From E44-bin89 sp034409565 (GTDB lineage Bacteria; Chloroflexota; Dehalococcoidia; Dehalococcoidales; RBG-16-60-22): a stretch of DNA of 64,000 nt. The stretch spans positions 62,001 to 126,000 of the forward strand of contig DAOUMS010000016.1 in the NCBI GenBank assembly GCA_034409565.1. The letters run 5' to 3'. Below the pieces are notes generated by a model, which worked only from the letters and a program-made list of their open reading frames with translations, was not told the DNA's origin and made no database searches. Below, piece by piece: positions 16,022-23,312 of the stretch. The translations under genes were made by a program, and so were the position numbers. Position 1 is the stretch's first letter; every line of letters starts with the position of its first letter.

Positions 16022-16753
16022 TTACCTGCCATACTGCAGTCGTACCGCCAGTCGTACGGGCAGGCCTTTCGCCATCATTTTATCCTGTGTGGCGGCGATG
16101 TCGTAGGGTATGCGGTGGAGTCTTAGCATCCTGGTGTCACTGTCGTAGATAGCGTAGCTGGCGCGTGGGTCGCCATCGCGCGGTTGCCCCACCCCTCCCG
16201 GATTCAGTATCAGCCGGCTTTTGCCCAGTGCCAGCCCGATATTGTCCACCAGCCGACTGAAAGTGCAGGTGTCGCCTTCTTCCTTGAAGACAAGGGGGAT
16301 GTGGGAATGACCGACCAGGCAGTAAGGCGACTGGAAGAAGCTGAAGTTTTCCCGGGCAATGCTGGGGGAGATAACGTATTCCCATATCGGCTCCCTCGGG
16401 CTGCCGTGTACCAGCGTGAATATGTCTTTATCGACGGCCAGGGGCAGGTTCTCCAGATACCGGGTGTCTTCCTGACTCAGTTGCTGCCCTGTCCACTGGC
16501 AGGCGAAGGCGGCGTCGGGATTGAAATCGGCGGTGCTTATCTTGCCAATGGCTCCCCAGTCATGATTTCCGGCCACGCAGACATGGTGGTGGCGTCGCAG
16601 CAGTTCAATGCATTCGTGGGGTTCAGGCCCGTAGCCGACAACATCGCCCAGACACCAGAGCTCGTCTCCTGCTCCATGATGCTCAATATCGTCGAGCACG
16701 GCCTGAAAAGCGGCCAGGTTGGCGTGGATATCGGCGATGATGGCACAGCGCAT
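16022..16753 (-). CDS. Metallophosphoesterase (YfcE/MJ0936-like)
   Basis: A 243-residue calcineurin-like phosphoesterase. Metal motifs in order are DIHANLAAFQAVL (residues 8-20), GDVVGYGPEP (about 36-45), GNHDW (about 62-66), HGSPRE (about 115) and GHSHIPL (about 148). The family includes phosphodiesterases with broad in vitro activity; the natural substrate is unknown. No Shine-Dalgarno sequence precedes the ATG; a TATAGT box 6 bases upstream puts the predicted transcription start at the ATG itself. Confidence 0.88.
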   Translation of the reverse strand: MRCAIIADIHANLAAFQAVLDDIEHHGAGDELWCLGDVVGYGPEPHECIELLRRHHHVCVAGNHDWGAIGKISTADFNPDAAFACQWTGQQLSQEDTRYLENLPLAVDKDIFTLVHGSPREPIWEYVISPSIARENFSFFQSPYCLVGHSHIPLVFKEEGDTCTFSRLVDNIGLALGKSRLILNPGGVGQPRDGDPRASYAIYDSDTRMLRLHRIPYDIAATQDKMMAKGLPVRLAVRLQYGR

Positions 16754-16759
16754 GGTACT

Positions 16760-16765
16760 ACTATA
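16760..16765 (-). promoter_or_regulatory. -10 box with leaderless geometry
   Basis: Minus-strand TATAGT, 6 bases before the ATG at 16753, which places the A of ATG at the expected +1. Confidence 0.45.
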
Positions 16766-16818
16766 ACAATTTTCGTGTGAGATGAGAAGGCGGGGGTTTA
16801 AAAAGGCCCTCTCCCCTT

Positions 16819-16847
16819 TTGACTTATCCAGCTATAAATTATATAAT
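16819..16847 (+). promoter_or_regulatory. Sigma-70-type promoter of the homocysteine operon
   Basis: TTGACT at 16819-16824, a 17-base spacer, then TATAAT at 16842-16847. The predicted start near 16854 gives a leader of about 130 bases before the ATG at 16986. Confidence 0.7.
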
Positions 16848-16931
16848 GCAAATTACATCCTTTGATGAGGGGAATTGTTGGCGTGAAGCGTGGCTTTGTT
16901 AGTGTGGTGATGAATATATGTATCATGCGTT

Positions 16932-16950
16932 GCCCGGAAGGGCTAACGGG
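16932..16950 (+). promoter_or_regulatory. Leader hairpins ahead of the homocysteine operon
   Basis: GCCC-GGAA-GGGC (16932-16943) and CCCG...CGGG (16933-16950) share bases and cannot form together. No known riboswitch consensus was recognised, but mutually exclusive pairings near a ribosome site are worth testing. Confidence 0.3.
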
Positions 16951-16985
16951 TACTCAAACTATAACTATGTCTTGGAGGGCAATGC

Positions 16986-18194
16986 ATGATGAAAACAATA
17001 GCGGAAATCAACGAGAAGATACGGCAGGGCAAGGCCGTAGTCGTCAATGCTGAAGAAGTCATTGACCTGGTCAAAGAAAAAGGCGTAAAGCACGCCGCTC
17101 AACACGTTGACGTCGTAACCACGGGCACCTTCGGCCCGATGTGTTCCTCCGGAATCTACTTCAATATCGGTCACAGCAAACCCAGAATCAAGCTTGGTGG
17201 TGGGCGCGTTTACCTCAATGACGTCCTCGCCTATCCCGGCCTGGCGGCGGTGGACGTTTTCCTGGGGGCCAATGCTCTGCCTGACGATGACCCCAGGAAC
17301 CGGATACATCCCGGCGATTTCAACTACGGCGGTGGTCATGTCATCGAGGAACTGGTGGCGGGCAAGGACATCCGCATGATGGCGACCGCCTACGGCACCG
17401 ATTGTTACCCGCGGAAACGACTGGAAACGTGGCTCAATATCAATGACCTGAACGAGGCGGTGCTGTTCAATATCCGCAATGCCTACCAGAACTATAACGT
17501 GGCCGCCAATCTATCTGACAAGACTATCTACACTTATATGGGGGTGCTCAAGCCGCGCTTGGGCAATGTCAACTACTGCAGCGCCGGGCAGCTATCACCG
17601 CTGCTGAATGACCCGCTTTACCGCACCATAGGCATTGGCACCAGGATATTCCTGGGCGGCGGCGTCGGCTATGTGGCCTGGCAGGGGACCCAGCATAACC
17701 CGAATGTGCCCCGCACGGAACTGGGTGTGCCAAAACGTGGCGCCGGGACGCTGGCCGTCATCGGTGACCTGAAACAGATGAGTGCCCGGTGGCTCGTCGG
17801 GACGAGCATGTACGGTTATGGCGTCACCCTGACGGTGGGTGTTGGCGTGCCCATCCCCATTTTAAATGAGGATATCCTGCGCCATGCGGCGGTCGCCGAT
17901 GCGGAGATATATGCCGCGGTGGTTGACTATTCCGATGCCTATCCCAATCAGAAGCCGGATATCATTGACGAGGTGAACTACGCGCAGTTGAAGAGCGGCA
18001 CGGTGAAGCTGCAGGGTAAAAAAGTGCCCACCGGCTCTTTGTCCAGCTACCCGCGGGCGCTGGAAATCGCGGAGACTTTGAAGGACTGGATTCAACGCGG
18101 CCAGTTCCTGCTCACCGAGGCGGTGGCACCGCTGCCGGGCGTTGAGTCGGGGGTCACCTTCAAACCTTTGCCAGAGCGCCCGCTGGAGATTTAA
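16986..18194 (+). CDS. L-aspartate semialdehyde sulfurtransferase (DUF39/HcyBio family)
   Basis: A 402-residue DUF39 (COG1900) protein. In methanogens this family, with its ferredoxin partner, converts aspartate semialdehyde to homocysteine using sulfide. Recognisable parts include VTTGTFGPMCSSGIYFNIGH, GGGRVYLNDVLAYPGLAAVD, GTDCYPRKR and RIFLGGGVGYVAWQGTQHNP. Conserved cysteines (MCSSG, TDCYP) are present. No CBS domains are seen at the C-terminus, so the partner role falls to the next gene. A GGAGG ribosome site precedes the ATG. First gene of a three-gene operon. Confidence 0.9.
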   Translation: MMKTIAEINEKIRQGKAVVVNAEEVIDLVKEKGVKHAAQHVDVVTTGTFGPMCSSGIYFNIGHSKPRIKLGGGRVYLNDVLAYPGLAAVDVFLGANALPDDDPRNRIHPGDFNYGGGHVIEELVAGKDIRMMATAYGTDCYPRKRLETWLNINDLNEAVLFNIRNAYQNYNVAANLSDKTIYTYMGVLKPRLGNVNYCSAGQLSPLLNDPLYRTIGIGTRIFLGGGVGYVAWQGTQHNPNVPRTELGVPKRGAGTLAVIGDLKQMSARWLVGTSMYGYGVTLTVGVGVPIPILNEDILRHAAVADAEIYAAVVDYSDAYPNQKPDIIDEVNYAQLKSGTVKLQGKKVPTGSLSSYPRALEIAETLKDWIQRGQFLLTEAVAPLPGVESGVTFKPLPERPLEI

Positions 18195-18220
18195 GTTGAT
18201 ATGAACTGGAGGTAATGACA

Positions 18221-18637
18221 ATGAAAGTTACCAAAAGAATGGTCCTGCACTTTCCCAGGCGGCTGGTGGAGCAACCGGTCATCTACCGCCTGGTCAAAGA
18301 CTATAATCTGGAATTCAATATTCTGCGGGCTTCCATCACCGCCGAACCGGAGGAGGAAGGGCTGCTGGTGTTGCAGTTGAAGGGAGAGCAGGGCGAGTAC
18401 GATAAAGGCGTTAAATTCCTGCTCAAGTCCGGCCTCAAAATTCAGTCGTTGAGCCAGGATGTCACCCGCAACGAGGAGCGTTGCACCAACTGCGGGGCCT
18501 GCGTTACCATCTGTCCTCCCGGCGCCTTTGAGGTGAACCCGAAGACGAGGCAGGTCGATTTTGACCATGAGAAGTGCGTGGCCTGCGGACTGTGCATCAA
18601 GGCCTGTCCGCCTCGGGCCATGGAAGTGCACTTTTAA
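18221..18637 (+). CDS. NIL domain plus 2x[4Fe-4S] ferredoxin, homocysteine synthesis partner
   Basis: A 138-residue protein. An N-terminal NIL domain (residues about 1-75) is followed by two [4Fe-4S] motifs, CTNCGACVTICPP and CVACGLCIKACPP. This architecture matches the ferredoxin-like partner of DUF39 proteins in methanogens (MA1822 type), which is thought to supply electrons or handle sulfur. The ATG at 18221 has GGAGG at good spacing; the ATG 6 bases earlier is too close to the site. The next gene starts 4 bases after its stop. Confidence 0.9.
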   Translation: MKVTKRMVLHFPRRLVEQPVIYRLVKDYNLEFNILRASITAEPEEEGLLVLQLKGEQGEYDKGVKFLLKSGLKIQSLSQDVTRNEERCTNCGACVTICPPGAFEVNPKTRQVDFDHEKCVACGLCIKACPPRAMEVHF

Positions 18638-18641
18638 GGCG

Positions 18642-19367
18642 ATGTATCAGCCGCGTACCTACCGCCACTGGGTGAAGGGCGATGACCTGGTCAGCTTCAG
18701 CGTCGTGGTGAAGGAGACGGACCTGTATCTGCGCGCGGCGAGCAACCTTCACCGCAAGACGCATCGGCTGGTGATGAAGCACCGCGAGGGCCTGGAGAAG
18801 TACATTGCCCGCCGCCCCGATTTCCTGACCTCCCTGGAGCCGGTTGAGGTTGAGAAGGACGCGCCGAAAATCGTCCGCGATATGGCCGCTGCCGCCAGTC
18901 TCTGTGGCGTTGGCCCGATGGCGGCGGTGGCCGGGGCCATCGCTGGATTTGTCGGTGGGGAGCTGCTTGAGTTCTCTCCGGAAGTCATCGTGGAGAACGG
19001 CGGCGACATTTTTTTGAGGACGCTGCGCCGGAGGACGATAGGCATTTATGCCGGCGGTTCCCCGCTGACCGGCAAGCTCGGTCTGGAGATAGCGCCGGAG
19101 GACACGCCGCTGGGCATCTGCACCTCTTCGGGGACGGTGGGGCACTCGTTGAGCTTTGGTAAGGCGGACGCGGTCATTGTGCTCGCCGGCTCCGCCACGC
19201 TGGCCGACGCCGCGGCCACGGCCATCGGCAACCGCGTCAGCGACGTGGCCGATATAGAGAAGGGCATTGAGTTTGCCCGCAGTATCGGGCAGCTGAGAGG
19301 CGTGGTCATTATAAAAGACGATAAGCTGGGGGTGTGGGGGGAGGTGAAGCTGGTGCCCACAGAATAA
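18642..19367 (+). CDS. UPF0280 family protein (ApbE-like), homocysteine-linked
   Basis: A 241-residue UPF0280 (COG2122) protein, structurally related to ApbE-type flavin transferases. The N-terminus MYQPRTYRHWVKGDDLVSF is typical. Conserved stretches are GPMAAVAGAIAGFVGGELL, VENGGDIFL and GICTSSGTVGHSLSFGKADA. In Methanosarcina acetivorans a UPF0280 gene (MA1715) was genetically tied to the DUF39 homocysteine route. Here it is directly downstream of the DUF39 and NIL-ferredoxin genes, which fits that link. Its biochemical role is not known. Confidence 0.88.
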   Translation: MYQPRTYRHWVKGDDLVSFSVVVKETDLYLRAASNLHRKTHRLVMKHREGLEKYIARRPDFLTSLEPVEVEKDAPKIVRDMAAAASLCGVGPMAAVAGAIAGFVGGELLEFSPEVIVENGGDIFLRTLRRRTIGIYAGGSPLTGKLGLEIAPEDTPLGICTSSGTVGHSLSFGKADAVIVLAGSATLADAAATAIGNRVSDVADIEKGIEFARSIGQLRGVVIIKDDKLGVWGEVKLVPTE

Positions 19368-19376
19368 GTAAGGGGG

Positions 19377-19396
19377 GTCTGTTAGACAATTTTTTT
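19377..19396 (+). terminator. Weak intrinsic terminator after the homocysteine operon
   Basis: A short GTCT-GTT-AGAC hairpin followed within three bases by seven T. The 4-bp stem makes this tentative. Confidence 0.35.
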
Positions 19397-19418
19397 ATGC
19401 TGTTGCCTGAGCTGTTTC

Positions 19419-20024
19419 CTATACAAATTCACATACAACGTTAGCCTTAAATTTGCTAACACCCTTCCTCTTTAATTTACCCCCCAATGACACATGAGGT
19501 GTATTTATTCCCCCATATACTTCACTCTTAATCTTACAAATTACAGCATTTCCAATAAGGGGTCTTGCTGTCACACTCCCTTCAAATACACGTATAATTT
19601 CCTCAAAATCCGAAGGTTTCAATGTCCTTTGATGAATAGGCACCTTTTCCCATAACTGATATGGTTGCTTCTCCCAACCCTTTCCTTGGTGATATACTTC
19701 AACCCAAATGTGGCTACCGATGCCCTCGTATTGTGCGTCATGTCTATCATTTCTGTTCTTATATATCATATCAATTTGCAATTCCATGTGGAAATCAATA
19801 CCATCATATTTTATTTGTAGGTCTCCATGGCTAATAATTTCCCAAGATGGACGATATTTCTTCCACCATCGCCATTGATTAAATGCCATTGGTCTCCTTA
19901 ATAACCAACCCGCTAATCTCGCCATGAGCCTCTTTAGGTCGCTTAATAATCCCGCAAATTGCCGAATCAAAAGAACAGCGTTTAGGCATAGGCTCACTAT
20001 TAGGGCAATAACTTTCCAATCCAT
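19419..20024 (-). CDS. Orphan membrane-anchored protein
   Basis: A 201-residue protein with an N-terminal membrane helix (residues about 4-24), a basic amphipathic stretch (SDLKRLMARLAGWLLRR), then a soluble domain with many aromatic residues (FNQWRWWKKYRPSW). No family is recognised. The gene is much AT-richer than its neighbours, which is a sign of transfer or of a lineage-specific gene. It is convergent with the homocysteine operon and divergent from thiL. A TAGAAT box lies 6 bases before the ATG, with no clear ribosome site. Confidence 0.65.
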   Translation of the reverse strand: MDWKVIALIVSLCLNAVLLIRQFAGLLSDLKRLMARLAGWLLRRPMAFNQWRWWKKYRPSWEIISHGDLQIKYDGIDFHMELQIDMIYKNRNDRHDAQYEGIGSHIWVEVYHQGKGWEKQPYQLWEKVPIHQRTLKPSDFEEIIRVFEGSVTARPLIGNAVICKIKSEVYGGINTPHVSLGGKLKRKGVSKFKANVVCEFV

Positions 20025-20030
20025 GCCCCA

Positions 20031-20036
20031 ATTCTA
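20031..20036 (-). promoter_or_regulatory. -10 box with leaderless geometry (orphan gene)
   Basis: Minus-strand TAGAAT, 6 bases before the ATG at 20024. Confidence 0.35.
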
Positions 20037-20098
20037 TCACTTCTAGTAATGGCGTCAATGGGTATGTCCTCTCCTTTATCCCCCCACTCCCGCCGTGC

Positions 20099-20104
20099 TA
20101 TAAT
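20099..20104 (+). promoter_or_regulatory. Extended -10 box (TGC-TATAAT) before thiL
   Basis: TATAAT preceded by TGC, 9 bases before the thiL ATG; no Shine-Dalgarno sequence in between. Confidence 0.5.
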
Positions 20105-20113
20105 CTTAAAGCT

Positions 20114-21124
20114 ATGAAAGTCTCGGCGCTGGGAGAGTTCGGGCTGATTGACCTCCTGGCCAAGATGATTTCCGATTCACAGGATAAAGACGCGGCGGCG
20201 TACCGGGAACTGCTCATCGGCATCGGGGATGACGCCGCCGCCTGGAAAAGTGATGCTGGCACGCAGCTGGTAACCACCGACTCGCTTTTTCAGGGCGTCC
20301 ATTTCCGACTGGAGACCACGCCCTGGTACGAGCTCGGCTGGAAGTCGCTGGCGGTCAACCTGAGCGACATTGCCGCCATGGGCGGTGTCCCTGAGTACGC
20401 GGTGGTCTCGCTGGCCCTGCCGCCGGACACGGAGGTGGCCAACGTTAAAGCCATGTACCGGGGTATGCTCGACCTGGCGCAAAAATTCGGGGTGGCCATC
20501 GTCGGCGGCGATACCTGCCGGGCGCCCCTGGTGTCGCTCACCCTTACCGTGCTGGGCAGTGCTAAAAATAAAGACGGCAAAATGCTCACCCGTTCTGCCG
20601 CCCGCCCCGGTGACCAAATCGCGGTGACCGGCGCGCTCGGCGCGGCCGCGGCCGGCATGGAGATGCTGGATAGAAAGTTGCAACTTGATGCTGAGGCGGC
20701 CAGCCAGTTGCGCCGGGCCTTTCTGCAACCGGAGCCGAGGGTGGCCGAGGGGCAAAAGCTGCCAGAAATGGGCGTGAAGGCGGCCATCGACATCAGCGAC
20801 GGGCTTGCGGCCGACCTGGAACATATCTGTGAAGCAAGCCGGGTCGGCGCCAAGGTCGAGGTAGAAAAGATACCGGTGGCGCCCGTGGTCAGGGCTAACT
20901 TCGGCGAGCGGGCGCTGGCGCTGGCCATTGCCGGCGGGGAGGACTACGAGCTGCTGTTCACCGCCAGCGATGAGGTTATGGATAAGGTAAAGAAAGCGCT
21001 CTCCTGCCCGGTAACCGTCATCGGTGAGGTGGTGGCTGAGGGGCCGGGCAACGTGGTCGTGGTTGACGCGCGGGGCAGGCCCGTGAGGGTGGCGAAGGGT
21101 GGGTGGGAGCATTTCGGCGCGTGA
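20114..21124 (+). CDS. thiL: Thiamine-monophosphate kinase
   Basis: A 336-residue ThiL, which phosphorylates thiamine monophosphate to the active diphosphate. The PurM/ThiL-type N-terminal IGIGDDAAAWK, VTTDSLFQGVHFR, the metal-binding SDIAAMGG, and GGDTCRAP are all present. C-terminal DISDGLAADLEHIC and AGGEDYELLF complete the pattern. Length is as expected. It appears to be transcribed from an extended -10 box immediately upstream, possibly as a near-leaderless message together with the hotdog-HAD gene 24 bases downstream. Confidence 0.95.
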   Translation: MKVSALGEFGLIDLLAKMISDSQDKDAAAYRELLIGIGDDAAAWKSDAGTQLVTTDSLFQGVHFRLETTPWYELGWKSLAVNLSDIAAMGGVPEYAVVSLALPPDTEVANVKAMYRGMLDLAQKFGVAIVGGDTCRAPLVSLTLTVLGSAKNKDGKMLTRSAARPGDQIAVTGALGAAAAGMEMLDRKLQLDAEAASQLRRAFLQPEPRVAEGQKLPEMGVKAAIDISDGLAADLEHICEASRVGAKVEVEKIPVAPVVRANFGERALALAIAGGEDYELLFTASDEVMDKVKKALSCPVTVIGEVVAEGPGNVVVVDARGRPVRVAKGGWEHFGA

Positions 21125-21148
21125 AATAGTATTCAGGTGAAGGCAAGA

Positions 21149-22240
21149 ATGAAAGAAAAACAATCAGCATCTTCCAGCGCAAGCGCCGGCCAGGGCATGT
21201 GCTTTGGCTGCGGCAAGAGGCACCCCTTTGGCCTGCGTTTGAAATTCCGGCGCGAAGGCCACGGCGTCGTCACGGAGTTTACCCCCGCCGCATATTATCA
21301 GGGGTGGACAGATATCATTCACGGCGGCATTGTCAGCACCATGCTCGATGAGGCCATGGGACATGCCGTGCTGATGGATGGCGACTTCGGCTTCCTGACC
21401 GCATCGATAAAGGTCAACTTCAAGCGTCCGGCCTATGCGGGTGACCGGCTTATCATCCGTGGCGAGGTGGTCAGGCGTGAAGGCAGAAAGGCTGAGGTGG
21501 AGGGAAGTCTGACGACCCCCGATGGCAGGCTGGTGGCTGACGGCCGGGCGGTGCAGGTTATTCTCGGCGGCAACCAGCTTGAGGCGGTGCTCTGGGACAT
21601 GGACGGGGTGATTGCCGATACCGCGCCTTTCCATTTCCAGGCCTGGCAGGAGGTCTTCCGCAAGAGGAAAATACCTTACTCCAGGGAGGTCTTCAACCGC
21701 AACTTCGGCAGGCGGAATGACGTTATCGTCCGCAGCATCGTCGGGGAAGGCTATCCCGAAAGTGAAATGGAGGCCATTCTGGTGGAAAAGGAGGGGCTGT
21801 TCCGCGCCAGGGCCAAAGGCAAGATAAAGCCGTTTCCCGGCGCCATGGAATTGCTCGATGAGCTCAAGGAATACGGCGTCAAAGTGGCGCTGGCCACCTC
21901 CTCCCCGATTGAGAACGGGCAGTTTGTTACTCGCCAGCTGGGCATAGAGGACCGCTTTGACGCCATCGTCTGGGGCAGGGAAGTCACGGAGGGGAAGCCA
22001 AGCCCGCAGATTTTCCTGCTCGCCGCCGAGCGCTTGAACGTTGCCCCGGGGAGATGCGTGGTCATTGAGGATTCCGTGTCCGGTGTCACCGCCGCCAAAC
22101 GGGCCGGTATGAAGTGCTTGGCGGTGACCAACAGCCACCCGGCGGCAAAGCTCGGGGAGGTTGACCTGATGGCGGACAGCCTGGAGTATGTCAGCATTGG
22201 CGATTTGGCCGGGATTTTCAGTTCGCCGAAGAGAGGATGA
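21149..22240 (+). CDS. Fusion of a hotdog thioesterase-like domain with a HAD hydrolase
   Basis: A 363-residue two-domain protein. Residues about 10-140 form a PaaI-like hotdog domain with the Cys motif GMCFGCGKRHPFGLRLKF, the DIIHGGIVSTMLDEAMGHA active-site helix, and SIKVNFKRPAYAGD. Residues about 145-360 form a beta-phosphoglucomutase-type HAD hydrolase: LWDMDGVIADT (motif I), ATSSP (motif II), EGKPSP (motif III lysine), VIEDSVSGVTAAKRAG (motif IV). The frame is open throughout with no gap. ATG 21149 is chosen because the GTG at 21137 is inside AGGTGA. Substrates of either half are unknown. Confidence 0.85.
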   Translation: MKEKQSASSSASAGQGMCFGCGKRHPFGLRLKFRREGHGVVTEFTPAAYYQGWTDIIHGGIVSTMLDEAMGHAVLMDGDFGFLTASIKVNFKRPAYAGDRLIIRGEVVRREGRKAEVEGSLTTPDGRLVADGRAVQVILGGNQLEAVLWDMDGVIADTAPFHFQAWQEVFRKRKIPYSREVFNRNFGRRNDVIVRSIVGEGYPESEMEAILVEKEGLFRARAKGKIKPFPGAMELLDELKEYGVKVALATSSPIENGQFVTRQLGIEDRFDAIVWGREVTEGKPSPQIFLLAAERLNVAPGRCVVIEDSVSGVTAAKRAGMKCLAVTNSHPAAKLGEVDLMADSLEYVSIGDLAGIFSSPKRG

Positions 22241-22252
22241 AGGCTTAAAATC

Positions 22253-22690
22253 ATGACGGTAATGGAAAGGTCTCTGGTGCTGATTAAACCCGATGCCGTG
22301 CGCAACGGGCAAAGCGATGAAATTATCAGCCGTTTTAAGAAGCTGGGGCTCAAAATGGTGGCGTGCAAGGCGCTGCGCATGGATAGAGCCCTGGCGGAGA
22401 AACATTACGCCGTGCACCGGGACAAGCCATTTTTTGGCGAGCTGGTGGAGTATATGACGTCGGCGCCGATAGTGGCGGCGGTCTTAGAGGGGGAGGGGGC
22501 GGTGGGCAGAATCAGGCAGGAAATGGGCGCCACCGACCCGGCCAAGGCAGAGGCGGGAACGATACGGGCCGACTTCGGTCTGAACGTGACCCGTAATGCG
22601 GTGCATGGCTCCGACTCGGTAGCGACGGCGGAGGTAGAAATCAGGCTCTTCTTCACCGAGGAAGAAATCGTCGCCGCCGAGAAACGCTAG
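22253..22690 (+). CDS. ndk: Nucleoside diphosphate kinase
   Basis: A 145-residue NDK, which equilibrates nucleoside di- and triphosphates through a phosphohistidine. The N-terminal ERSLVLIKPDAVRNG is typical and the catalytic His is H118 in NAVHGSDS. The VAAVLEGEGAVGRIRQEMGATDP stretch, in two parts around the Kpn loop, matches the family. It lies 12 bases after the hotdog-HAD gene and is probably in the thiL transcription unit. It is convergent with rsfS. Confidence 0.96.
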   Translation: MTVMERSLVLIKPDAVRNGQSDEIISRFKKLGLKMVACKALRMDRALAEKHYAVHRDKPFFGELVEYMTSAPIVAAVLEGEGAVGRIRQEMGATDPAKAEAGTIRADFGLNVTRNAVHGSDSVATAEVEIRLFFTEEEIVAAEKR

Positions 22691-22696
22691 GCGGCC

Positions 22697-23041
22697 TTAC
22701 TGAATCCGCAGCACCAGGTCGGCCTGCCCCCAGAGTCGGTCAAGCTGGTAGAACTCCCGTTCTGCTGAGGAGAACACGTGCACGATAACGTCGCCGTAGT
22801 CAAGGAGGAGCCAGCCTGAGTCTACCGTGCCTTCGTGGTGGACGGGGAGGACGCCCTCTGTTTTCAGGCTGTGTTCCACTTCTTCATAAATAGCCCGGAG
22901 CTGCCGCTCGCTCTCGCCACTGCAGATGACAAAGTAATCAGCGAAGCTGCACACCTTTCGGGTGTCAAGCAGCACGATATCACCGGCCTGTCTTTCCCCG
23001 GCGGCGTCCACGGCCCGGCGGGCTATTTCAATTCCTTCCAG
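22697..23041 (-). CDS. rsfS: Ribosomal silencing factor RsfS, probable non-AUG start
   Basis: RsfS binds uL14 and blocks subunit joining under poor nutrition. The conserved core DIVLLDTRKVCSFADYFVICSGES and HEGTVDSGWLLLDYGDVIVHVF is present. The first standard start (GTG 23011) would cut off the family N-terminal helix. In frame upstream, LEGIEIARRAVDAAGERQ matches that helix, with only CTG (23041) or ATT (23044) available as starts before a stop codon. A strong GGGGAGG lies 5-8 bases before these, so I extend to CTG. About 114 residues result. Confidence 0.85.
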   Translation of the reverse strand: MEGIEIARRAVDAAGERQAGDIVLLDTRKVCSFADYFVICSGESERQLRAIYEEVEHSLKTEGVLPVHHEGTVDSGWLLLDYGDVIVHVFSSAEREFYQLDRLWGQADLVLRIQ

Positions 23042-23073
23042 AATTCAGGCCTCCCCAACTTTCGGTACTTCAA

Positions 23074-23102
23074 ATTATAACATAGCCGTAGTAATTGTAC
23101 AG
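23074..23102 (-). promoter_or_regulatory. Promoter of rsfS
   Basis: Minus-strand TATAAT (23074-23079) with CTGTAC 17 bases upstream; divergent from the aro promoter. Confidence 0.5.
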
Positions 23103-23109
23103 GTGCATA

Positions 23110-23139
23110 TTGACAAATGATTTGCATTTGTGCTATGTT
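23110..23139 (+). promoter_or_regulatory. Promoter of the aromatic amino acid operon
   Basis: Consensus TTGACA at 23110-23115, an 18-base spacer, and an extended -10 (TGC-TATGTT, hexamer 23134-23139). The predicted start near 23146 lies 22 bases before the leader peptide. Confidence 0.75.
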
Positions 23140-23167
23140 TAACATAAATAAAGAGCAATTGGTCGAG

Positions 23168-23251
23168 ATGAATAACCAGAAGTTTAACGCCTATTATTAT
23201 TTTTATTATTACTTTTTCTGGCGCTTGAGCGCTGGGGAGGGTTTCGCATGA
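23168..23251 (+). CDS. Aromatic leader peptide of the aro operon (attenuator)
   Basis: A 27-codon reading frame that ends in TGA. Codons 9-18 (23192-23221) are ten consecutive aromatic codons, YYYFYYYFFW: six Tyr, three Phe, one Trp. Such a run is diagnostic of leader peptides that sense charged tRNA by ribosome stalling. It lies between a strong promoter and an intrinsic terminator ahead of aroF. Bases 23232-23241, in its last codons, are the antiterminator strand. The ribosome site (GGTCGAG) is weak. I know of no described case from this lineage. Confidence 0.88.
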   Translation: MNNQKFNAYYYFYYYFFWRLSAGEGFA

Positions 23252-23312
23252 GTTAAACACAGCTGGAAGTCGAAGAAGGTAAGCAAGAAGTAATCAGAAG
23301 AGCCCTCCCCAG
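23232..23312 (+). promoter_or_regulatory. Antiterminator pairing of the aro attenuator
   Basis: CTGGGGAGGG at 23232-23241 is the perfect complement of CCCTCCCCAG at 23303-23312, and the helix can extend by three weaker pairs. It would remove the 5' arm of the terminator. A competing hairpin, GCGC-TTGA-GCGC at 23221-23232 with flanking pairs to 23218/23235, may block the antiterminator strand when ribosomes are absent. Confidence 0.8.

Noticed and set aside
16862..17053. A 63-codon reading frame in the homocysteine operon leader, considered as a leader peptide
   Set aside because: It shows no run of regulatory codons (few Met or Cys), has no ribosome site and runs into the DUF39 gene.
21164..22417. 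A 417-codon minus-strand reading frame opposite the hotdog-HAD gene
   Set aside because: The plus-strand frame holds intact catalytic motifs of two families; the antisense product does not resemble any.
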